Shown here one piece after another: positions 1-4,210 of a DNA stretch of 5,663 nt. The notes below the pieces were generated by a model that saw only the letters and a list, made by a program, of their open reading frames with translations, did no database searches and was not told the DNA's origin. Within the stretch, counting starts at the first letter, position 1. Every line of letters begins with the position of its first letter. Made by a program: the position numbers and the translations under genes. Where the stretch lies: NCBI GenBank assembly GCA_955651735.1, contig CATPAM010000240.1:1-5663 (forward strand), read 5' to 3'. The DNA comes from Candidatus Acidiferrales bacterium (GTDB lineage: Bacteria > Acidobacteriota > Terriglobia > Acidiferrales > UBA7541).

Positions 1-390
1 GCTTCGCACCGTTTGCACACCGAGAAGCTGAGCGAGGAGGAGAACGCGCGGGTGTTTGGGAAATGCGCGAATCCTTACGGGCACGGGCACAACTACGTGC
101 TGGAGATCAGCGTTTCGGGGGATGTGGACCCCGCGACGGGGATGATTGCGAATTTGGCAGACCTAGATAGCTTTGTGGAGCGAGAAGTGATTGAAGTGTT
201 CGATCTTCATTCGCTGAATGAGGACGTGGCGGCGTTTCGCGACGTGGTGCCGACTACGGAGAACTTGTGCATTGAGATTTATGAGCGCTTGAAGAGTTTT
301 CCGAAGGCGAAGCTGGAGCGGGTGCGGGTGCAGGAGACGACCAATAATAGTTTTGAGTATGACGGAAGCCAGAAGGGGAAGCGATCGTGA
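1..390 (+). CDS. 6-pyruvoyl-tetrahydropterin synthase family protein (PTPS-II type), 5' end missing
   Basis: The reading frame is open from base 1 and ends at TGA 388-390, leaving 129 residues; by comparison with the family only about 10-20 N-terminal residues are missing. The TTG at 13 lies inside the conserved ASHRL motif, so it is not the real start. Seen: zinc ligands H3 (ASHRL), H28 and H30 (HGHNY), catalytic Cys22 in [14 protein letters not shown], and the pterin-anchoring Glu112 in VQETTNN. The spacing C-X5-HGH is the pattern reported for PTPS-II (tetrahydrobiopterin route), whereas QueD has C-X3-HGH. The resemblance to animal PTS is striking (DPATGM, NLADL, DVV-TTEN). These enzymes convert 7,8-dihydroneopterin triphosphate to 6-pyruvoyl-tetrahydropterin. 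One oddity is that the usual Asp-His catalytic pair reads Asp69-Leu70-His71. The stop overlaps folE, which supports co-translation. Automatic pipelines may call it QueD (6-carboxytetrahydropterin synthase); the family is certain, the exact reaction is not. Confidence 0.93.
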   Translation, partial: ASHRLHTEKLSEEENARVFGKCANPYGHGHNYVLEISVSGDVDPATGMIANLADLDSFVEREVIEVFDLHSLNEDVAAFRDVVPTTENLCIEIYERLKSFPKAKLERVRVQETTNNSFEYDGSQKGKRS

Positions 391-1001
391 CCAAACCAAT
401 GGAAGAGATTCTGCTGAACGACATTAAAGACGGCGCGAAGGTGGAGAGCGTGGCGTCTCTGGTGCGGAAGATGATTGCGCTAATCGGGGAGGATCCGGAG
501 CGCGAAGGGTTGAAGAAGACGCCGGAGCGGTATGAGAAGGCGCTGAAGTTCTTGACCAGCGGGTATCACCAGAACGCGGACCATTTGTTGAACGGGGCGA
601 CGTTCAGCGTGTGTTATGACGAGATGGTGGTGGTGAAGGACATCGAGTTCTTCAGTTTGTGCGAGCATCACTTGCTGCCGTTTTTTGGGAAGGCGCACGT
701 GGCGTATCTGCCGAGCAAGAAAGTGATTGGGTTGAGCAAGGTGGCGCGGCTGGTGAATATGTACGCGCGGCGGCTGCAGATTCAGGAGCGCATGACCAGC
801 CAGATTGCGCACGCGCTGGAGGAAAAGATTGCTCCACAGGGCGTGGGAGTGATCATCGAGGCGCGGCACTTGTGCATGCAGATGCGCGGGGTGGAAAAGC
901 AGCATGGGCAGGCGGTGACTAGCGCGATGCTGGGAGCGTTTCGAGAGAATAAGCAGACGCGGGATGAGTTTTTGGCGTTGGTGGGGAAGAAGCAGAGCTG
1001 A
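387..1001 (+). CDS. folE: GTP cyclohydrolase I
   Basis: This cytosolic enzyme converts GTP to 7,8-dihydroneopterin triphosphate, the entry step for folate, tetrahydrobiopterin and queuosine precursors. The 204-residue product is close to the usual bacterial length (about 190-220). Seen: [14 protein letters not shown] near residues 35-48, [14 protein letters not shown] at 88-101, [20 protein letters not shown] at 115-134, and [12 protein letters not shown] at 158-169. By alignment with E. coli FolE, Cys92, His95 and Cys163 bind zinc, and His94 and His161 correspond to the active-site histidines; all are present. The GTG start at 387 overlaps the upstream stop as GTGA, typical of translational coupling. 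An ATG at 399 is an alternative start that would drop four residues. The neighbouring PTPS gene uses the product of this enzyme, so the pair reads as a small pterin operon. No riboswitch or separate promoter is visible in front of folE. Confidence 0.98.
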   Translation: MTKPMEEILLNDIKDGAKVESVASLVRKMIALIGEDPEREGLKKTPERYEKALKFLTSGYHQNADHLLNGATFSVCYDEMVVVKDIEFFSLCEHHLLPFFGKAHVAYLPSKKVIGLSKVARLVNMYARRLQIQERMTSQIAHALEEKIAPQGVGVIIEARHLCMQMRGVEKQHGQAVTSAMLGAFRENKQTRDEFLALVGKKQS

Positions 1002-1015
1002 GCGCCTGGCTCAGC
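997..1015. terminator. Hairpin covering both convergent stop codons
   Basis: GCTGAGC (997-1003), a five-base loop GCCTG (1004-1008) and GCTCAGC (1009-1015) form a perfect 7-bp stem. The folE TGA (999-1001) lies in one arm and the TGA of the opposite-strand CGNR gene (complement of 1011-1013) in the other. There is no T-run on the plus side. On the minus side the stem is followed by a pyrimidine-rich stretch (tctgcttctt). It may act as a weak bidirectional terminator or as a 3'-end stabiliser; this role is inferred from position and symmetry. Confidence 0.45.
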
Positions 1016-1598
1016 GAAGGTTGCGGCGTTTTGCTGCGGCGCGGGCGCGACGGACGCGGTCGCGGTTGCCGCAGGTGCGGTCGTTGCACCAGCGGCGCGT
1101 GCTTCCCTTGGTGACATCGTAATAGGCCCAGCGGCAGCCGTCGTTGGCGCAAATCTTCACGCGTTCACGATCGTAGCGGGTCAACGTGTCGGCGAGTGAC
1201 GCGGCAATCCTCGATAAAATCCAGGGCCAGCCGGAACGCACGGGAAAAAGCTCCGCGCGAAATCCATTTTGGTGCTGGAAGAGTTTCTGGCGGGCGGGCA
1301 CCATGAGTGCGGCATTGAGGGTGCGGAGATCGCTGGCGCCGGGCGTGCGGCCGGCGGCCAAATTTTCGGCAACGCCGCGCAGGAACTCCCGCAAATCGCC
1401 AAGGGCGCGGAGCGGAACCGACGGCGGAAGCGAATCTGCCAGATGAAAATGACGCAAGAAATTGGCGAGCCAGAGGGGATTGCGCAGATGGTCGGTCAGG
1501 CAGCCGAAGCCGTCGCGCTCCTGGCTGTTGACGAAGTCGAGCCAGGCGAACTGGCCGCCGAAACCGGATTGGCGATAGTCCTGCAGGGTGCGAATCAT
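1011..1598 (-). CDS. CGNR zinc-finger protein with N-terminal ABATE-like domain, putative transcriptional regulator
   Basis: The 195-residue protein has the two-part architecture of the CGNR family. The N-terminal part (about residues 15-130) begins with LDFVNS near residue 20, as in the ABATE (formerly DUF1470) domain. The C-terminal zinc finger has Cys150, Cys155, Cys171 and Cys176, the last in the diagnostic CGNR tetrapeptide (176-179), followed by a very basic tail (RVRRARAAAKRR) suited to nucleic-acid contact. Members are annotated as putative stress-linked transcription regulators, but few have been studied. The ATG at 1598 is the only usual start: an in-frame stop lies upstream at 1628-1626 with no ATG, GTG or TTG between. 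No good Shine-Dalgarno is visible. The gene is divergent from an EamA transporter, with paired inverted repeats in the spacer, so it probably controls itself and that transporter; this is inference. It converges on folE with nine bases between stops. Confidence 0.9.
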   Translation of the reverse strand: MIRTLQDYRQSGFGGQFAWLDFVNSQERDGFGCLTDHLRNPLWLANFLRHFHLADSLPPSVPLRALGDLREFLRGVAENLAAGRTPGASDLRTLNAALMVPARQKLFQHQNGFRAELFPVRSGWPWILSRIAASLADTLTRYDRERVKICANDGCRWAYYDVTKGSTRRWCNDRTCGNRDRVRRARAAAKRRNLR

Positions 1599-1599
1599 G

Positions 1600-1679
1600 C
1601 TAATGAGGTAAATGCGCTTGACTCGTTACGCGAGCTGCGCTACTCTCAGGTAATGAGTATAACACAAATAGCTCGTTAC
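1600..1679. promoter_or_regulatory. Candidate operator: two inverted-repeat sites 50 bp apart
   Basis: Site A is cTAATGAG (1600-1607) with CTCGTTAC (1622-1629). Site B is GTAATGAG (1650-1657) with CTCGTTAC (1672-1679). Each pair forms an inverted repeat of the half-site GTAAYGAG with 14 bases between arms, so half-site centres are 21 bp apart, about two helical turns. The two sites are exactly 50 bp apart, while the sequence between the arms is not conserved, as expected for protein-binding sites rather than a simple recent duplication. Site B encloses the promoter-like sequence; site A sits next to the CGNR start codon. Binding by the CGNR protein is the obvious hypothesis but is unproven. 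Confidence 0.6.
1656..1661 (-). promoter_or_regulatory. Extended -10 promoter element of the CGNR gene
   Basis: On the minus strand TATACT is preceded by TGT, giving an extended -10 (TGnTATACT), with a predicted transcript start near 1649 and a leader of about 50 bases before the ATG at 1598. No good -35 lies 16-18 bp upstream, which extended -10 promoters can tolerate. On the plus strand the overlapping TATAAC (1658-1663) could be the -10 of the EamA gene, also with a poor -35. Both lie within operator site B, so one bound protein could affect both directions. Confidence 0.45.
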
Positions 1680-1704
1680 ACACCAGGGGGCATGCCTTCC
1701 GCTG

Positions 1705-1723
1705 TGGCGCCAGCAAGGCGCCG
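1705..1723 (+). promoter_or_regulatory. Hairpin overlapping the EamA ribosome-binding site
   Basis: GGCGCC (1706-1711), loop agcaa (1712-1716) and GGCGCC (1717-1722) form a 6-bp all-GC stem, extendable by a T-G wobble (1705/1723). The only Shine-Dalgarno-like sequence, AAGG (1715-1718), eight bases before the ATG at 1727, lies partly in the loop and partly in the stem. The fold could limit translation initiation. Since GGCGCC is itself a palindrome, the match could also be chance in GC-rich DNA. Confidence 0.35.
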
Positions 1724-1726
1724 ATC

Positions 1727-2686
1727 ATGAGCGCTCCTGCAATCACTAGGGTTTCCGCGGCCGGAGTTTTGCCTGCGAGCAGGACGCGCTCGCTGCGCGT
1801 GCAAGTTGCGCTGGCCTTCTTCGCGATTTACATCATCTGGGGCTCGACGTACTTGGCCATCCGCTACGCGGTGGAAACAATTCCTCCGCTGTACACTGCC
1901 GGATTCCGGCACCTCGTTGCCGGAGTGATTCTGCTGGCGTGGTGCGCCTGGAAGAAGCTGCGCCCGACGCGCGCGCAATTGCGGGCCAGCGTCATCATCG
2001 GCGCGTTGTTTTTTCTCGGTGGGCACGGCGCGCTGCATTGGGCGGAGCAGCGGATCAATTCAGGGCTGGCGTCGCTGTTGATCGCGACCGAGCCGATCTT
2101 CGTTTTCGTGCTGGCGGCTGCGGCAGAGAAACGCTGGCGCATGAATGCGCGGTTGCTGGCGGGGATTGCGCTGGGCCTCGGCGGGGTGGCGCTGCTCTTT
2201 GGGAAGAACACGCTGATGACCGGGCCGGGAGTGGCGATTGCGGCGGTGGTTACTTTGCTGGGCGCGCTGTCGTGGGCCGTGGGGATTGTGTATTCGCGCA
2301 AGTCGCATCTGTCCGGCCATCCGCTGCTGCTGTCCGCGCTTTCGTTGGTTTCGGGTTCGCTGTTGCTGCTGCTTGCGGGCACGATTGCCGGAGAGGGCCG
2401 GGGCTTTCATTTCGCAGCCGTTTCGCACCGCTCGTGGATGGCGCTTGGGTATCTGGTTCTGTTCGGATCGCTGATTACCTTCACCGCCTACAACTGGCTG
2501 CTGGAGCATTACTCGCCGACGCTGGTGGCGACGCACACGTACGTGAATCCGATAGTGGCGGTGTTGCTGGGATGGCTGCTGGCGAAGGAGACAGTGACGT
2601 TGAATGTGGCGATGGCCGGCGCGATGGTGATCGGCGCAGTTGTGCTGGTGGATCGTGGGACGGTGCGCCTGCAGCGGGAGGAGTGA
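1727..2686 (+). CDS. EamA/DMT-superfamily transporter, YedA-like
   Basis: The 319-residue inner-membrane protein has about ten hydrophobic segments, arranged as two EamA repeats (about residues 27-158 and 168-309), with a basic N-terminal stretch (RTRSLR, 19-24) on the presumed cytoplasmic side. Seen: AIYIIWGSTYLAIRYAVE at 33-50, PPLYTAGFRHLVAG at 53-66, ATEPIFVFVLA at 120-130, LSWAVGIVYSRK at 181-192, and VNPIVAVLLGWLLAKE at 273-288. The first and last closely resemble E. coli YedA (ALYIIWGSTY, YVNPVVAVLLG). Members export or import small metabolites, amino acids or drugs; the substrate cannot be read from sequence. The ATG at 1727 has AAGG eight bases upstream and gives the expected length. 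The gene is divergent from the CGNR protein and shares its probable operator region, so it is a plausible regulatory target, perhaps an efflux gene induced by a ligand; that part is inference. Confidence 0.93.
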   Translation: MSAPAITRVSAAGVLPASRTRSLRVQVALAFFAIYIIWGSTYLAIRYAVETIPPLYTAGFRHLVAGVILLAWCAWKKLRPTRAQLRASVIIGALFFLGGHGALHWAEQRINSGLASLLIATEPIFVFVLAAAAEKRWRMNARLLAGIALGLGGVALLFGKNTLMTGPGVAIAAVVTLLGALSWAVGIVYSRKSHLSGHPLLLSALSLVSGSLLLLLAGTIAGEGRGFHFAAVSHRSWMALGYLVLFGSLITFTAYNWLLEHYSPTLVATHTYVNPIVAVLLGWLLAKETVTLNVAMAGAMVIGAVVLVDRGTVRLQREE

Positions 2687-2724
2687 CGGCGAATTGCGAG
2701 AGAGTTTTGGACGCCGAAAAATGA

Positions 2725-2750
2725 GCGGCCCTTCGCAGCTCAGGATAAAC
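2725..2750 (+). repeat. REP-like motif, copy 1
   Basis: This 26-base stretch matches 20 of 26 positions with 3503-3528 in the same orientation. The shared core is GGCCCTTCG, then GC-CAGG-TAAAC. It lies in the convergent spacer after the transporter gene. AGCGG (2724-2728) can pair weakly with CCGCT (2755-2759). The two copies bracket the DUF2911 gene. A dispersed intergenic repeat family is inferred from just two copies; more genome would be needed to prove it. Confidence 0.4.
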
Positions 2751-2778
2751 AAGACCGCTGCATTCTAAGAAGGGCAAC

Positions 2779-2800
2779 GGACAGCCACAAATGGCTGTCC
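2779..2800. terminator. 9-bp perfect hairpin in the convergent spacer
   Basis: GGACAGCCA (2779-2787), loop CAAA (2788-2791) and TGGCTGTCC (2792-2800) form a perfect 9-bp stem between the 3' ends of the transporter (+) and the DUF2911 gene (-). There is no T-run directly after either arm, so it is not a classical intrinsic terminator; on the minus strand gttgcccttctt follows. It could stop or protect both transcripts, or be another dispersed palindromic repeat. The rest of 2687-2831 shows no gene. Confidence 0.5.
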
Positions 2801-2831
2801 CACATTGGCCGGGTGAAGCGCGGCCCCTACT

Positions 2832-3368
2832 TTACTTGATGTCGACAGAGGCGCGAGTGTTTTCCCATTCCATTTTCAGGGTGCAGCCATTGCCAGCCGG
2901 ATCGAGGGTGATGGTGAAATTTTCAACAGGTGCTGAAGTTTTCGAAACTTTCATGTCGATGCGGGCGAGGTCGTTGTCGGGACCGGGATACGCGGTGCCC
3001 CATTCGCCAGTTTTTTTGCTGATGACAAGCGTCCATTTGTCTTCGTCGGGAACTGTGAAGATTGTGTACTTGCCAGCGGGGACGGCTTTTCCGCCGATAG
3101 TGATATCGGACGAAGTGACCAAGGAGGTGGCTTCATTGGCACCGGCGCGCCAGACTTGACCGTAGGGAACGAGACTGCCGAAAATTTTGCGGCCCTTCGC
3201 GCGCGGGCTGGAGTAATCGATCGTGACGGTCTTACCGTCAGCGAGCTTGCACTCGGCTTTCGCCGGAGGGCTGGGGCGGGACGATTTGTCCTCTCGCGCG
3301 AGAAGTGCGACGCCGGCGAGCGCGAGACTTGCAAGCAAAGCGCCGCCGATGATGATTGGTTTATGCAT
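2832..3368 (-). CDS. DUF2911 domain-containing exported or membrane-anchored protein
   Basis: The product from the ATG at 3368 has 178 residues. The frame extends ten codons further upstream, but the internal ATG has GGAGGA at six-base spacing and directly precedes a hydrophobic segment, so it is preferred. Residues 5-24 form a signal peptide or membrane anchor; there is no lipobox cysteine, so it is not a lipoprotein. The rest is a DUF2911 domain: YSSPRAKGRKIFGSLVPYG at 52-70, VWRAGANEAT at 72-81, IGGKAVPAGKYTIFTVPDED at 91-110, and WTLVISKKTGEWG at 112-124. Function is unknown; the family is common in Bacteroidota and Acidobacteriota, typically as secreted proteins. Cys40 and Cys162 could form a disulfide outside the cytoplasm (inference). 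The gene stands alone, convergent with the transporter and divergent from rpsO. Confidence 0.9.
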   Translation of the reverse strand: MHKPIIIGGALLASLALAGVALLAREDKSSRPSPPAKAECKLADGKTVTIDYSSPRAKGRKIFGSLVPYGQVWRAGANEATSLVTSSDITIGGKAVPAGKYTIFTVPDEDKWTLVISKKTGEWGTAYPGPDNDLARIDMKVSKTSAPVENFTITLDPAGNGCTLKMEWENTRASVDIK

Positions 3369-3374
3369 GTTGGA

Positions 3375-3380
3375 TCCTCC
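3375..3380 (-). promoter_or_regulatory. Ribosome-binding site that fixes the DUF2911 start
   Basis: The minus strand reads GGAGGA, six bases before the ATG at 3368. This strong Shine-Dalgarno favours the start at 3368 over the in-frame upstream ATG at 3398, which would place ten non-hydrophobic residues before the signal segment. Confidence 0.8.
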
Positions 3381-3425
3381 GACGCAGAACTCTATCACGG
3401 GCGGAAGGGATTGCGGCGTCGAAGA

Positions 3426-3431
3426 ATTTTA
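3426..3431 (-). promoter_or_regulatory. Possible -10 element for the DUF2911 gene
   Basis: The minus strand reads TAAAAT, five of six matches to the sigma-70 -10 consensus, about 58 bases upstream of the ATG at 3368. No convincing -35 is found 16-18 bases further upstream. It is the best candidate in the divergent spacer for this direction. Confidence 0.3.
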
Positions 3432-3487
3432 GACTGGGTTGGGATCGAGCGCATGTGACGTTCTTGGCGCTTGTGCGGACGAAAAGC

Positions 3488-3533
3488 CTCAGGTCGAGAA
3501 GGCGGGCCCTTCGAGGCCCAGGGTAAACCTGAG
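3488..3533. repeat. REP-like motif copy 2 inside a nested hairpin
   Basis: The motif at 3503-3528 (20 of 26 matches with 2725-2750) sits inside a larger dyad. CTCAGGT (3488-3494) pairs perfectly with ACCTGAG (3527-3533), and inside it GGGCC (3504-3508) pairs with GGCCC (3515-3519) around a six-base loop. It lies in the divergent spacer between the DUF2911 gene and rpsO, well upstream of the likely rpsO transcript start. No reading frame of note covers it. It looks like a palindromic intergenic repeat rather than a terminator. Confidence 0.42.
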
Positions 3534-3611
3534 CTACCGGGATTGCGAGATCGGCTTGAGTTGAATCGTGTTAAGAGGCGGAGTTGGCCTTCAGGCGAGT
3601 GTTCTGATTGC

Positions 3612-3692
3612 TTTACAGCTTTGTTTGTATTGTGTTAGCCTGAATTGGTCGAAGAGAAGAGGAAAAATTCAGGGGACGACGGAGAGGGGCAC
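3612..3692 (+). promoter_or_regulatory. rpsO promoter region and structured 5' leader
   Basis: The AT-rich stretch 3608-3637 is the likeliest promoter, with TTTACA (3612-3617) as a possible -35; TATTGT (3628-3633) is a fair -10 but is not correctly spaced from it, so the elements are uncertain. Downstream, CCTGAATT (3639-3646) pairs perfectly with AATTCAGG (3666-3673), an 8-bp stem with a 19-base purine-rich loop. GTCG in the loop (3648-3651) can also pair with CGAC (3677-3680), giving a possible H-type pseudoknot that abuts the Shine-Dalgarno (GGAG, 3681-3684). S15 represses its own mRNA in several bacteria, in E. coli through a pseudoknot, so this is a candidate S15-responsive leader. Bases 3399-3611 hold only the possible DUF2911 promoter and the repeat described above. 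Confidence 0.4.
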
Positions 3693-3953
3693 TTGAGCGA
3701 AGCCAAGGCAGTGTTGATCGAACAGTTCCGAGCACATCTAAAGGACACAGGCTCACCGGAAGTGCAGATCGCGCTTCTAAGCGAGCGGATCAACTACCTG
3801 ACGACGCACCTCAAGTCCCACGTAAAGGACCACGCATCGCGCCGCGGGTTGATCATGATGGTGAACAAACGGCGGCGTTTGCTGGACTATCTCAACCGCC
3901 GGGACCCGGATCGGTACCGCGAGATTGTTGAACGGCTTAGCCTGCGCAAGTAG
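3693..3953 (+). CDS. rpsO: 30S ribosomal protein S15
   Basis: S15 binds the central domain of 16S rRNA and is an early component of small-subunit assembly. The 86-residue product is near the usual 88-89. Seen: [20 protein letters not shown] at 18-37, [20 protein letters not shown] at 45-64, [11 protein letters not shown] at 65-75 and the terminal LSLRK; the TGS and H-SRRGL motifs that contact rRNA are intact. I place the start at TTG 3693 because GGAG (3681-3684) lies eight bases upstream and the protein then begins like other S15 proteins. The longer frame from TTG 3645 would add 16 charged residues ([16 protein letters not shown]) unlike any S15 N-terminus. No ATG start exists in frame. pnp follows, the usual bacterial order. 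Identity is certain; only the start is slightly open. Confidence 0.95.
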   Translation: MSEAKAVLIEQFRAHLKDTGSPEVQIALLSERINYLTTHLKSHVKDHASRRGLIMMVNKRRRLLDYLNRRDPDRYREIVERLSLRK

Positions 3954-3973
3954 CCGCGGTTTAGGACAGCGGC
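3953..3973 (+). terminator. Weak hairpin at the rpsO stop codon
   Basis: GCCGC (3953-3957) can pair with GCGGC (3969-3973) around an 11-base loop. A second stem, CCACTG (3976-3981) with CAGTGG (4005-4010), follows. Neither has a T-run, so they are unlikely to be strong intrinsic terminators; they may partly separate rpsO from pnp expression or protect the rpsO 3' end. Confidence 0.25.
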
Positions 3974-4063
3974 ATCCACTGCGTTTCTGCGAAGTGACAA
4001 ATTCCAGTGGGAGTGTGTCGGCGGGTTGCTTTGTGGCTGCCCGTCTATTACCAGGCGAACGGC

Positions 4064-4102
4064 TGTAGTTTGGCCGGCGTTCTCGTGGTGTAGGCCGGCG
4101 TT
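4064..4102 (+). repeat. Short direct repeat in the rpsO-pnp spacer
   Basis: GGCCGGCGTT occurs at 4072-4081 and 4093-4102, a 21-bp period. Each copy is preceded by TGTAG (4064-4068 and 4089-4093), with a few bases missing in the second copy. It may be a small tandem duplication or a pair of binding sites on one face of the helix. No gene or clear promoter is seen in 3954-4140. Confidence 0.4.
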
Positions 4103-4148
4103 AGCGTCAACCCTCGCAAAACCTCTCATCTCTTCCACTTACAAATGA

Positions 4149-4191
4149 GCGGAGACGCATTCTCCGCAGAAATGCTCCGCTGAGGCGGAGC
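4149..4191 (+). promoter_or_regulatory. Paired hairpins in the pnp leader
   Basis: Four arms are visible: A GCGGAG (4149-4154), B CTCCGC (4162-4167), C GCTCCGC (4174-4180) and D GCGGAGC (4185-4191). A-B and C-D form two adjacent hairpins (6 and 7 bp), but A can also pair with C, and B with D, so alternative folds exist. The last arm ends seven bases before the AGGA ribosome-binding site (4198-4201), nine bases ahead of the pnp ATG. In E. coli, PNPase controls its own mRNA through a leader hairpin cut by RNase III; this element is shorter, so a similar role is only inferred. Confidence 0.5.
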
Positions 4192-4210
4192 CAAAAAAGG
4201 AAAATTAGTT

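Noticed and set aside
1269..1730. A 153-codon plus-strand frame antisense to the CGNR gene, ending at the EamA ATG.
   Set aside because: It resembles no known protein and lies almost wholly opposite a gene with a clear CGNR zinc finger; the frame is a by-product of GC-rich codon use.
1939..2724. A 261-codon plus-strand frame overlapping the EamA gene.
   Set aside because: The overlapping frame encodes a typical ten-segment transporter with family motifs; this one is rich in Ala, Gly and Arg without domain features.
3369..3398. The upstream ATG (3398) for the DUF2911 gene.
   Set aside because: It puts ten residues (MIEFCVGGSN) before the signal segment and has no comparable ribosome-binding site; GGAGGA points to 3368.
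3645..3692. A longer rpsO start at TTG 3645.
   Set aside because: The extra 16 residues are not S15-like and no good Shine-Dalgarno precedes it, while TTG 3693 has GGAG at proper spacing.
4026..4051. A promoter for pnp with TTGCTT and TATTAC.
   Set aside because: The spacer is only 14 bp, too short for a normal sigma-70 promoter, and neither box is a strong match.
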